A DNA stretch of 7,961 nucleotides from an uncultured Porphyromonadaceae bacterium (GTDB lineage: Bacteria > Bacteroidota > Bacteroidia > Bacteroidales > Barnesiellaceae_A): positions 1 through 7,961 of the forward strand of contig UQMR01000085.1 of NCBI GenBank assembly GCA_900542255.1. The letters run 5' to 3'. Below the pieces are notes generated by a model that was not told the origin of the DNA, made no database searches, and saw nothing but the letters and a program-made list of their open reading frames with translations. Made by a program: the position numbers and the translations under genes. This document shows positions 1-6,122 of this stretch, in pieces. Numbering within the stretch: the stretch's first letter is position 1; every line of letters begins with the position of its first letter.

Positions 1-1305
1 GTCGAGCGTTGCGTTGTCGTCGGCAGGTATGTTGGCATAGGCGTTCTTTACGTAGCGTCCGGCATATTCCTTATAGAGGTCTACATTGACATTCTCTTTT
101 ACAAAATCGGGGTCGAGTTCTTCTATGCAATAGAATTTGCCTGTCATGTCTACCATCGGACGGCGGTTGCCATCGCGGTCTATCAACATCAATGGCGGTA
201 TGCCTGTGGCTTTTGCCACGCGATTGTCGTCGGCACCGAATGTGGGGGCGATATGTACGATACCGGTACCTTCCTCGGTCGATACAAAATCGCCTGTGAT
301 TACTCTGAAAGCACCTTCACCCGGGTTTACCCAAGGCATAAGTTGCTCGTACTCCATACCTTCGAGGTCCGAACCTTTATAAGAAGCTACGACTTTATAG
401 GGTATCAGCTTGTCGCCGGGGTTATAGTCTGTGAGCTCGATACCTTGTGCCTTGGGATTGAAAAGCGTCGGTATCAATGCGGTCGCTACAACTGCGCTGA
501 TAGGCTCATAGGTATAGGGGTTGAAACTTTCTACCACACTGTACTCTATATTGGGCCCTACGCAGAGTGCCGTGTTTGAGGGAAGTGTCCACGGAGTTGT
601 CGTCCATGCCAAAAATACCGGTGTCCCCCATTGGCTCATTTCGGGTTTCGGATTTTTGATGGCAAATTGTGCCACACAAGTAGTGTCTTTCACATCTTTG
701 TAGCATCCGGGTTGGTTCAGCTCGTGTGTGCTTAGTCCTGTACCTGCTGCCGGCGAGTAGGGTTGTATGGTGTAGCCTTTATAGAGATAATTTTTATTAT
801 ACAATTGTTTCAGCAACCACCATAATGTCTCTATATATTTGTTGTCGTATGTGATATATGGGTGTTCGGTATCTACCCAGTAGCCCATTTTATGGGTCAG
901 GTCTTCCCATTCATGGGTATATTTCATCACATCCTTGCGACAGGCAGCATTATATTCTTCTACCGATATGCGTTTGCCTATATCTTCTTTGGTGATACCC
1001 AGTGATTTCTCTACACTGAGCTCTACGGGGAGCCCGTGGGTATCCCATCCGGCTTTTCTCCTGACGAGGAATCCTTTCATCGTTTTGTACCGGCAGAAGA
1101 TATCTTTGATGGTACGAGCCATTACGTGGTGTATACCGGGCATTCCGTTGGCCGATGGAGGCCCTTCATAAAATACGAAAGACGGATGACCGTCTCGTAT
1201 GCTCATACTCTTATGAAACAGGTCGTTATTGTCCCATTCTTGAAGCATCTCTTTGTTTATCTGCGAGAGGTCGAATTGGGTATATTCGGCAAATTTTTTA
1301 TCCAT
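1..1305 (-). CDS. ileS: Isoleucyl-tRNA synthetase, N-terminal 435 residues (runs off left edge)
   Basis: Class I aminoacyl-tRNA synthetase that activates isoleucine and charges tRNA-Ile in the cytoplasm. The frame is open from ATG at 1305 to base 1 (435 codons); the family is usually over 1000 residues, so the KMSKS loop and anticodon-binding domain lie outside the window. Visible in order: the nucleotide-binding signature region PPSANGMPGIHHVMART at about residues 49-65, the type-2 IleRS signature GWDTHGLPVE, the CP1 editing-domain threonine-rich motif TTTPWTLPSN (235-244), and GTGIVHIAPTFGADD (346-360), carrying the editing-site aspartate region. The class I HIGH tetrapeptide is replaced by GIHH (57-60), and together with GWDTHGLPVE this marks an IleRS2-type enzyme. 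The ATG at 1305 matches the expected short N-terminus (MDKKFAEYTQFDLSQ). The gene is divergent from the lipoprotein gene at 1489. Identification is by recognition of family motifs; no frameshift was seen. Confidence 0.97.
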   Translation of the reverse strand, partial: MDKKFAEYTQFDLSQINKEMLQEWDNNDLFHKSMSIRDGHPSFVFYEGPPSANGMPGIHHVMARTIKDIFCRYKTMKGFLVRRKAGWDTHGLPVELSVEKSLGITKEDIGKRISVEEYNAACRKDVMKYTHEWEDLTHKMGYWVDTEHPYITYDNKYIETLWWLLKQLYNKNYLYKGYTIQPYSPAAGTGLSTHELNQPGCYKDVKDTTCVAQFAIKNPKPEMSQWGTPVFLAWTTTPWTLPSNTALCVGPNIEYSVVESFNPYTYEPISAVVATALIPTLFNPKAQGIELTDYNPGDKLIPYKVVASYKGSDLEGMEYEQLMPWVNPGEGAFRVITGDFVSTEEGTGIVHIAPTFGADDNRVAKATGIPPLMLIDRDGNRRPMVDMTGKFYCIEELDPDFVKENVNVDLYKEYAGRYVKNAYANIPADDNATLD

Positions 1306-1343
1306 ATTTTTCTTCTTGTTTATGGCTTGGTAATAAATTGGCA

Positions 1344-1351
1344 CGAAGGTA
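1344..1351 (-). promoter_or_regulatory. Probable -7 promoter box of ileS
   Basis: On the minus strand this reads TACCTTCG, one mismatch from the Bacteroidetes -7 consensus TAnnTTTG. It lies 38 bases upstream of the ileS ATG, giving an inferred leader of about 30 nt. A T-rich stretch lies upstream, but no clear -33 TTTG was found. The assignment rests on position and partial consensus only. Confidence 0.4.
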
Positions 1352-1454
1352 CGAAAAAAAAGAAGAACTAAGTAATTTCTTCTGCTATTCTTGCCCTAAA
1401 ATCTCAAATTCTTATTTATCTCTCTTTTTTTATCTTTTTTTTGAAGCAATTAAT

Positions 1455-1462
1455 TATCTTTG
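1455..1462 (+). promoter_or_regulatory. -7 promoter box of the lipoprotein gene
   Basis: TATCTTTG is an exact match to the Bacteroidetes -7 element TAnnTTTG, 26 bases before the chosen ATG at 1489. The upstream -33 area is a T-rich run (about 1425-1442) with no clean TTTG at the ideal distance. The position argues for the ATG at 1489 and against the upstream TTG at 1441, because the TTG lies ahead of the predicted transcription start. Confidence 0.6.
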
Positions 1463-1488
1463 CTCATATAAACCCAATTTTATTTATT

Positions 1489-1986
1489 ATGCGTAAATCT
1501 ATCATTTTATTATTCTTGGTATCCATTGCAGCATTATTGCTGTCATATTCGTGCAAAAATGCGAATAATGAGAAGGAAGCGGTTAACGATATCGTAGGTG
1601 TCTGGTGGGTCGATTCCATTACTACACGTTTCTATCCGACCGATTCTCTGTTGTACACATACTTCTCCGATACTATGCGTCAGAAAGTAGTATTTAATGA
1701 TGATAATCTGTATGAAACCGTTGTATGGCAAAAAGGCGATACAGTACAGGCCTCTAAGATGGTTTATAAGTTGTGTGGAGATACTATTACCTATGAGCAA
1801 AGCAATGGCGAAACCTTGATGGAAGAATATATCGCCTTATTCTCAGATACGGCAATGGTAACACAATGCGCTGTTACATATAGTGATAATACGGCCGAGA
1901 TATACACGGTATATTATTCACGCGATAAGAACTCTGGCGACGCTGCGGTTGTTACGGAGAAACAGGTAGCAGATTCGCAGCAGTAA
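1489..1986 (+). CDS. Putative small lipoprotein, lipocalin-like beta-rich (unknown function)
   Basis: A 165-residue protein with a classic lipoprotein signal: basic start MRKS, hydrophobic stretch 5-18, and a lipobox ending SYSC, with Cys22 as the predicted lipidated residue. A short polar linker (KNANNEKE) follows. The mature part is rich in alternating beta-type residues, and the segment DIVGVWWVDS (34-43) resembles the opening strand of lipocalin-like lipoproteins common in Bacteroidetes; this is an inference from pattern. Two cysteines (96 and 127) could form a disulfide. The tail is polar (EKQVADSQQ). No strong acidic lipoprotein-export signal follows Cys22, so periplasmic-facing retention is as likely as surface display. 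The TTG 16 codons upstream was rejected as a start because it precedes the promoter box and would displace the signal peptide. The GHL10 gene starts 91 bases downstream on the same strand. No specific function can be assigned. Confidence 0.85.
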   Translation: MRKSIILLFLVSIAALLLSYSCKNANNEKEAVNDIVGVWWVDSITTRFYPTDSLLYTYFSDTMRQKVVFNDDNLYETVVWQKGDTVQASKMVYKLCGDTITYEQSNGETLMEEYIALFSDTAMVTQCAVTYSDNTAEIYTVYYSRDKNSGDAAVVTEKQVADSQQ

Positions 1987-2002
1987 TAATCACAATATAA
2001 GC

Positions 2003-2040
2003 ATCGTGCATGATTGTCATCTCCGATAATCATGCACGGT
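2003..2040 (+). terminator. Long hairpin between lipoprotein and GHL10 genes (terminator or intercistronic stem)
   Basis: Arms 2003-2018 and 2025-2040 can form a stem of 16 pairs including two G-T wobbles, with a six-base loop (ATCTCC). Its core GTGCATGATT/AATCATGCAC is a perfect 10-base inverted repeat. It begins 16 bases after the lipoprotein stop, and the following sequence TTGTTGTATAT is only moderately T-rich. It may terminate the lipoprotein transcript, or act as an attenuating or stabilising stem if the downstream gene is read from the same promoter. Confidence 0.6.
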
Positions 2041-2065
2041 TTGTTGTATATATTATAGGGTACAC

Positions 2066-2070
2066 AAGGG
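2066..2070 (+). promoter_or_regulatory. Possible Shine-Dalgarno-like AAGGG before the GHL10 gene
   Basis: AAGGG lies 7 bases upstream of the ATG at 2078. Bacteroidetes genes often lack a Shine-Dalgarno, so this is a notable though weak support for the chosen start. No convincing TAnnTTTG box was found in 2041-2077. Confidence 0.35.
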
Positions 2071-2077
2071 AAAATAT

Positions 2078-3583
2078 ATGAATAACAAGTATATTTGGGT
2101 CGTTGTGGCATGTATGGTGTCGTGTTGCCTTCATATCGCTGCACAAGAGCATCCCAAGAGGGAGTTCCGAGGTGTATGGTTGCCTACGGCATGGCAATCG
2201 CGTTATGCAGAAAATTGTACCGAAGAAAACAAATCCCAAATCGTGGAGTTGCTCGATGTATTGCAAGCAACAGGTATAAATGCAGTGATTTTTCAGGTAC
2301 GACCGCAAGCCGACGCGTTTTATCCGTCGCAACTCGAACCTTGGAGTCGCCACCTCACCGGGACAGCCGGTGAAGCCCCGTCGCCGGGGTGGGACCCTTT
2401 ACAATTTATCATAGAGCAGTGTCACGAGCGCAACATGGAGTTGCACGCATGGATAAATCCGTATAGAGTTACTCTGTCGGCCAACGAGACATTGCCCGAT
2501 GGCCATATATATTATCGAGAACCACAGCTCTTTGTCAGGTATAACGGGAAACTCTATTTCGACCCCGGGCTGCCCGATGCGCGAGCACACATTCTGGCCG
2601 TAATAGACGATATAGTGACCCGCTATGACATCGATGCAATTCATCTCGACGACTATTTCTATCCGTATCCGGTAAAAGGCGAGGATTTTCCCGACGATGC
2701 GTCGTATGCCCGGTATGGGAAGGGAATGAGACGCGATGAATGGCGGCGTAATAATGTAAATCAGCTGATAAGTGCCATACACGAGTTGTTGCTCCATTCC
2801 CGTAAGCCGTGGGTGCGTTTGGGCATTAGTCCGTTCGGCATATACCGCAACAAGCAATCTTGGAATGGAGGAAGCGACACCAACGGCCTGCAATGCTATG
2901 ACGATATGTATGCCGATGTGTTGCTGTGGGCTGCCAATGGCTGGATAGACTATGTAGTGCCGCAATTATACTGGACATTGCAGAATAAAAATGCCAACTA
3001 TGACACTTTGGTGAGGTGGTGGAACCGGTGTGACTTGGGAAGTTGTCATCTATACATAGGGCAAGACCTGTCACGAAGCTATAATACGCCCGATGTGGTA
3101 CCTCACAAGAGTCAAATAGAACGCAAAATAGAATTGAGCCGTTATCTTGATAATGTAAAAGGCGATTGCCTGTGGTTCGGTTATCAACTTGCCGAGGAGT
3201 ATCGCCACCTGGCACTCATGTTGTCGCGCAGCTATTATGCCACTCCTGCATTACTGCCGGCATATACACATCGCGACAAAATCTTGCCCAAAGAGGTCGC
3301 TTCTCTCAAAGCGAAACATACGCCATATGGTTATATGCTCGAATGGAAGCCTCGTAAAACCCGGGATGAGAAGCAACGGCAAGTAGCTTTTGCCATATAT
3401 CGTTTTGCCGAGAATGAGGAGGTCGACCTTACATCGGCAGCAGCCCTGCAAGCGGTGACGCGCAACACGGCATATTTGTTGCCCTATAAAGATGGTTCGC
3501 AAAAGTATGTGTATGTAGTTACAGCGATAGACCGCTATCACAACGAGAGTCCCAAGGGGAAAAGAATAAATGTTTTGCTTTAA
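2078..3583 (+). CDS. Secreted family 10-type glycosyl hydrolase-like protein (GHL10 / DUF187) with C-terminal Fn3-like domain
   Basis: A 501-residue exported protein. Residues 1-23 form a signal peptide (hydrophobic core IWVVVACMV, likely cleaved near AAQ at 21-23). Cys16-Cys17 make a lipoprotein signal conceivable, but the context is not a good lipobox. The GHL10 TIM-barrel domain spans about 28-335, with typical family segments: FRGVWLPT (30-37), VIFQVRPQADAFYPS (70-84), HAWINPYR (123-130), the acidic IHLDDYFYPYP (188-198), GISPFGIYRN (249-258) and DYVVPQLYW (291-299). Residues about 405-500 look like a fibronectin type III-like module (FAIYRF, YVYVVTAIDRYHNESP). The best-characterised relative known to me is E. 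coli DigH (YddW), which cleaves denuded peptidoglycan glycan strands; a role in cell-wall or glycan turnover here is inference. The upstream lipoprotein gene may belong to the same transcript. Family assignment is confident; the substrate is not known. Confidence 0.93.
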   Translation: MNNKYIWVVVACMVSCCLHIAAQEHPKREFRGVWLPTAWQSRYAENCTEENKSQIVELLDVLQATGINAVIFQVRPQADAFYPSQLEPWSRHLTGTAGEAPSPGWDPLQFIIEQCHERNMELHAWINPYRVTLSANETLPDGHIYYREPQLFVRYNGKLYFDPGLPDARAHILAVIDDIVTRYDIDAIHLDDYFYPYPVKGEDFPDDASYARYGKGMRRDEWRRNNVNQLISAIHELLLHSRKPWVRLGISPFGIYRNKQSWNGGSDTNGLQCYDDMYADVLLWAANGWIDYVVPQLYWTLQNKNANYDTLVRWWNRCDLGSCHLYIGQDLSRSYNTPDVVPHKSQIERKIELSRYLDNVKGDCLWFGYQLAEEYRHLALMLSRSYYATPALLPAYTHRDKILPKEVASLKAKHTPYGYMLEWKPRKTRDEKQRQVAFAIYRFAENEEVDLTSAAALQAVTRNTAYLLPYKDGSQKYVYVVTAIDRYHNESPKGKRINVLL

Positions 3584-3631
3584 TTGTGATTATTTTACAC
3601 TCTCACCCCACGGGCAATCGTATGAATAGAT

Positions 3632-3639
3632 TAACTTTG
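3632..3639 (+). promoter_or_regulatory. -7-like promoter box in the 3584-3961 gap
   Basis: TAACTTTG is an exact match to TAnnTTTG and is followed by C, as in many Bacteroidetes promoters. It lies 49 bases after the GHL10 stop with no gene following on this strand. No TTTG is present at the usual -33 distance. A transcript would start near 3645. Confidence 0.5.
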
Positions 3640-3644
3640 CGTTT

Positions 3645-3820
3645 ATTAATAACGCATGAATGGTAATGTATCTCTCAATAGAGACAATCTTATAAATTAT
3701 TCGTGTATAAAATTCAAAAGAGTTTCACGGTACGAGGGTATAGTGTAAGCTCGCAGTCTACGGACGGAAAGTAGACACATAACAACCGTCTATCCCCTGT
3801 GGGGTGGGCGGTTTTATTTT
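3645..3820 (+). ncRNA. Candidate small non-coding RNA, about 175 nt (unassigned)
   Basis: The interval is bounded by a -7-like box at 3632-3639 and a strong intrinsic terminator at 3784-3820. Inside are several short inverted repeats: TGCGTT/AACGCA around 3639-3656 (partly at the start site), TCTCT-CAAT-AGAGA near 3670-3684, and a perfect six-pair stem GTCTAC/GTAGAC (3756-3761 with 3771-3776) closing the loop GGACGGAAA. The segment around AGACACAT (3773-3780) is also largely complementary to ATGTATCT near 3667, suggesting a long-range closing helix. I do not recognise the family; the length is compatible with 6S-like or other housekeeping RNAs, but no signature proves it. Alternatives are a 3' UTR of the GHL10 mRNA, which has no obvious terminator of its own before 3784, or an mRNA for the 30-codon frame ATG 3656 to TAA 3748. 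Start coordinate is approximate. Confidence 0.4.
3784..3820 (+). terminator. Rho-independent terminator, plus strand
   Basis: AACCGTCTA and CCCC pair with GGGG and TGGGCGGTT: 13 pairs with two G-T wobbles, one bulged T and a three-base TGT loop. The run TTTTATTTT follows directly. This is a textbook intrinsic terminator for plus-strand transcription, ending either the candidate RNA or read-through from the GHL10 gene. Confidence 0.85.
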
Positions 3821-3849
3821 ATTATCTGATACATTATATGTTTTCGACG

Positions 3850-3888
3850 TAAAAAAGAGACCGGGAAACCTCACGGCTGCCCGGCCTC
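3850..3888 (-). terminator. Rho-independent terminator of the collagen-like lipoprotein gene
   Basis: Read on the minus strand, GAGGCCGGG pairs with CCCGGTCTC (nine pairs, one G-T wobble) around a 14-base loop and is followed immediately by TTTTTT (3856-3851). It lies about 75 bases downstream of the stop codon at 3962, the only minus-strand gene nearby. Confidence 0.8.
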
Positions 3889-3920
3889 ACAAAACTATTC
3901 TTCTCCTATTATGTATGTAT

Positions 3921-3946
3921 AACCGGCAAACGGCCGGTTTTGTTCC
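3921..3946 (+). terminator. GC-rich hairpin with T-rich 3' flank, possible second plus-strand terminator
   Basis: AACCGGC (3921-3927) and GCCGGTT (3933-3939) form a perfect seven-pair stem with a five-base loop, followed by TTTTGTT on the plus strand. It sits 22 bases from the stop of the opposing gene and would stop plus-strand read-through into it. On the minus strand the flank is not T-rich. Confidence 0.5.
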
Positions 3947-3961
3947 TGTGTTTTGCAAATT

Positions 3962-4438
3962 TTACCATTTCAGGCTCAGCCTGAATTTGCAACTCGGCGG
4001 TATTGTCGATGTGGCAAAGTCGTTGTACAATGCATAGAATGCAATGCTGTTGCGGGTGAAATCGAACGTGTATTGCTCGCTCCACAACCATTCGCCGCTG
4101 CTGTTGCTGCCTCCGTTATATACTATATAGGGTAGGGGCGACAACACCTCGTCGCCATTATCGAGCTGCGATACGAAATAACCCGTTACATCGCCATCGT
4201 ATTCCAATACTTGTGCCAACTCCCGAGGGGCTTGATTGCCCTCAAAAACATAGACATAATATGAGTTAAGCCCGTCGGCATCTCCCACGAGTTCCCATGC
4301 CGAGGATGGGACGTTGAAGTCATATACTTTCCAGTTCAGTTCACCCGGAGGGCCTTGTGGTCCTTGCGGTCCCATAGGACCTTGGCAAGAGAGTAACAGC
4401 ATCGCCATAATGGCGGCAGTAAACAATTTTATTTTCAT
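3962..4438 (-). CDS. Lipoprotein with short collagen-like Gly-X-Y repeat
   Basis: A 158-residue protein starting MKIKLFTAAIMAMLLLSC; the lipobox LLSC gives Cys18 as lipidation site. Directly after it come five Gly-X-Y triplets, GPM GPQ GPQ GPP GEL (residues 20-34), as in collagen-like proteins. The remainder (35-158) is aromatic- and Tyr/Trp-rich, probably beta, with the segment YYVYVFEG, and ends CKFRLSLKW. Short collagen-like stalks right after the lipid anchor occur in many Bacteroidetes lipoproteins of unknown role; they might act as spacers or trimerising stems, which is inference. An in-frame ATG at 4450 would add four residues (MCMN); I prefer 4438 because it gives a standard basic signal peptide, although both lie downstream of the predicted promoter. 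The gene is a single unit with its own promoter (4471-4500) and terminator (3850-3888), convergent with the upstream GHL10 unit. The function is not recognised. Confidence 0.87.
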   Translation of the reverse strand: MKIKLFTAAIMAMLLLSCQGPMGPQGPQGPPGELNWKVYDFNVPSSAWELVGDADGLNSYYVYVFEGNQAPRELAQVLEYDGDVTGYFVSQLDNGDEVLSPLPYIVYNGGSNSSGEWLWSEQYTFDFTRNSIAFYALYNDFATSTIPPSCKFRLSLKW

Positions 4439-4470
4439 ATTCATGCACATAAATATATGTATTCAGCCTA

Positions 4471-4500
4471 TAAAGGTAGCTGTTTTTATTTTATAACAAA
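4471..4500 (-). promoter_or_regulatory. Promoter of the collagen-like lipoprotein gene (-33 and -7)
   Basis: On the minus strand, TTTG (4500-4497) and TACCTTTA (4478-4471) are separated by 18 bases, close to the Bacteroidetes arrangement of TTTG and TAnnTTTG. The -7 box has one mismatch at its last base. The inferred start near 4464 leaves about 14 nt to the ATG at 4450 and 26 nt to the ATG at 4438. Confidence 0.55.
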
Positions 4501-4528
4501 GATTTGCACACGGCTTTTAAGTGTTTTT

Positions 4529-4693
4529 CTATCCTTGCAACCAATTTTTGATATATCGTGTGGCCTCCGAATCTCTTTGCCGACAATCTTTGATGTTGTT
4601 GCACGGTTTTGATGTGTCGATAATATCTCCTGCATCAATTAGATTTATTAGCACAGCAATGAGTGGAAAATAGATATCGGCATGAAATAATCG
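4529..4693 (-). pseudogene. Open stretch of 54 codons without a good start, possible gene remnant
   Basis: Between a TAA (4696-4694) and a TAG (4531-4529) the minus strand is open for 54 codons. The translation looks protein-like, containing IDAGDIIDTSKPC and a C-terminal DSEATRYIKNWLQG. There is no ATG; only a GTG at 4654 could start a 41-residue product, and no promoter box precedes it. It overlaps the intergenic region between the collagen-like lipoprotein and MATE genes and abuts the MATE promoter. It could be a decayed 3' end of a lost gene or chance; I do not recognise a family. Confidence 0.15.
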
Positions 4694-4694
4694 T

Positions 4695-4702
4695 TACCTT
4701 TG
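4695..4702 (+). promoter_or_regulatory. -7 promoter box of the MATE gene
   Basis: TACCTTTG matches TAnnTTTG exactly and lies 22 bases before the ATG at 4725, predicting a leader of roughly 15 nt. No clear -33 TTTG was found. Confidence 0.65.
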
Positions 4703-4724
4703 CAGCGGAAAAATGTTATAAAAT

Positions 4725-6101
4725 ATGACCGAAAAACAGACTCCGCAGATATTGGGTTCGGCGCCTATCAGTCGCCTGCTGATACAGTATTCTATTCCGG
4801 CTATTATAGCCATGACTGTTACATCGTTATATAACATAATAGATAGTATATTCATAGGTCATGGTGTAGGAGCACTCGCCATTGCGGGTTTGGCGGTAAC
4901 ATTTCCGCTGATGAACTTGGTAATAGCATTCTGTACGCTGGTAGGTATCGGTGGCGCAACAATCAGCTCTATTTTGTTGGGGCAGCGCGATACGGTGCGG
5001 GCTACCGAGACACTTCATAATGTATTGTGGATGTGTTTGATTAATGCCGTCTGTTTCGGAGGGCTTACATTCTTGTTTTTAGACGAGATACTGCTGTTTT
5101 TTGGAGCAAGTCACGATACTTTGCCATACGCCCGCGATTTTATGGAGGTTATTCTTTTGGGGACCCCCGTTTCTTATGTCTTTATAGGCCTCAACAATGT
5201 AATGCGAGCAACGGGGTATCCTACAAAAGCCATGTTGTCGTCTATTATTACGGTTGTAGCCAATGTCATTATTGCACCCATATTTATCTTCGTATTAGGC
5301 TGGGGAATACGCGGAGCTGCTTTGGCCACGTTGGCGTCGCAAACATTCGGGTTGGCATGGGTCCTGCACCACTTCGCGGACAAAAATAGTTTTGTGCATT
5401 TTGACAAGAACTACATGAGATTTAAGTTGTCCATCGTGTTAAGGATGTTCTCGATAGGGATGTCGCCATTCTTGATGAATGCCTGCGCCTGCCTGGTAGT
5501 TATTATCATCAACCGTTCGTTTATCCATTATGGGGGAGATATGGCCGTAGGGGCATTTGGCGTAGTAAACCGCGTGCTCACACTCTTTACAATGATAGTC
5601 ATAGGCATCACGCAAGGTATGCAGCCGATTATAGGTTATAATTTCGGGGCACGACAACTCGACCGTGTGCGCTGTACGTTAGTCTACGGTATAGCATCCG
5701 GTATGATTGTAACCTCTGTGGGCTTCATATCGGCACAATTGTTCCCGGCTGCTATCGTGGGGCTCTTCACGACCGATGCTACACTTACCGAAATGTCTAT
5801 AAACGGGCTTCGCATCGCATGTATGATGTTTACATTGGTAGGCGGTCAAATTGTTATTTCCAACTTCTTCCAATCTATCGGCAAAGCCTCGGTATCGATA
5901 TTCCTGTCGTTGTCGCGTCAGCTTATATTTCTGATTCCGTTATTATTATATCTTCCCCGCATATATGCAATCAATGGTGTGTGGGCAAGCCTGCCCATAT
6001 CGGATGCCATTGCCTTCATAGTGGCAGCCCTGATGTTGTGGATATACTATCGTCGCGTGCAGAAGGAATCGCGGAACAAAACTCGCCGCGAAATTATTTA
6101 A
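4725..6101 (+). CDS. MATE family efflux transporter
   Basis: A 458-residue, very hydrophobic inner-membrane protein, the usual length for MATE (multidrug and toxic compound extrusion) carriers with about 12 membrane helices in two homologous halves. Family features: the N-terminal SRLLIQYSIPAIIAMTVTSLYNIIDSIFIG region (about 16-45), the loop motif GLNNVMRATGYPTKAM (155-170), its second-half counterpart GITQGMQPIIGYNFGAR (294-310), and NFFQSIGKA (380-388). The C-terminus is basic and cytoplasmic (YYRRVQKESRNKTRR). Such proteins export cationic drugs or metabolites in exchange for Na+ or H+; the substrate here cannot be read from sequence. It most resembles the MepA/DinF-like bacterial branch. 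The ATG at 4725 sits just after a clear -7 box. The gene is a single unit, convergent with the LysE-type gene, with an 81-base gap holding a shared hairpin. Confidence 0.95.
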   Translation: MTEKQTPQILGSAPISRLLIQYSIPAIIAMTVTSLYNIIDSIFIGHGVGALAIAGLAVTFPLMNLVIAFCTLVGIGGATISSILLGQRDTVRATETLHNVLWMCLINAVCFGGLTFLFLDEILLFFGASHDTLPYARDFMEVILLGTPVSYVFIGLNNVMRATGYPTKAMLSSIITVVANVIIAPIFIFVLGWGIRGAALATLASQTFGLAWVLHHFADKNSFVHFDKNYMRFKLSIVLRMFSIGMSPFLMNACACLVVIIINRSFIHYGGDMAVGAFGVVNRVLTLFTMIVIGITQGMQPIIGYNFGARQLDRVRCTLVYGIASGMIVTSVGFISAQLFPAAIVGLFTTDATLTEMSINGLRIACMMFTLVGGQIVISNFFQSIGKASVSIFLSLSRQLIFLIPLLLYLPRIYAINGVWASLPISDAIAFIVAALMLWIYYRRVQKESRNKTRREII

Positions 6102-6122
6102 GTTATCATTGGCACAAGCAGT

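Noticed and set aside
253..579. Plus-strand open frames opposite ileS (also 137-382, 935-1171, 1036-1371)
   Set aside because: They are antisense shadows of the ileS frame, which carries all expected IleRS motifs in one uninterrupted frame.
1441..1488. TTG-initiated 16-residue N-terminal extension of the lipoprotein
   Set aside because: The TTG precedes the -7 box at 1455-1462 and would bury the lipoprotein signal; ATG 1489 gives a normal signal peptide.
1306..1488. Possible T-box or other tRNA-sensing leader upstream of ileS
   Set aside because: The inferred ileS leader is only about 30 nt and contains no T-box sequence or specifier hairpin.
2399..2965. 188-codon open frame on the minus strand within the GHL10 gene
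   Set aside because: It lies wholly antisense to a clear GHL10 domain and has no promoter box, signal or recognisable motif.
4342..4386. Gly-Pro-rich DNA repeat as a possible CRISPR or tandem repeat
   Set aside because: It is explained by in-frame collagen-like Gly-X-Y codons of the lipoprotein; unit length is nine bases with varying codons and no spacers.
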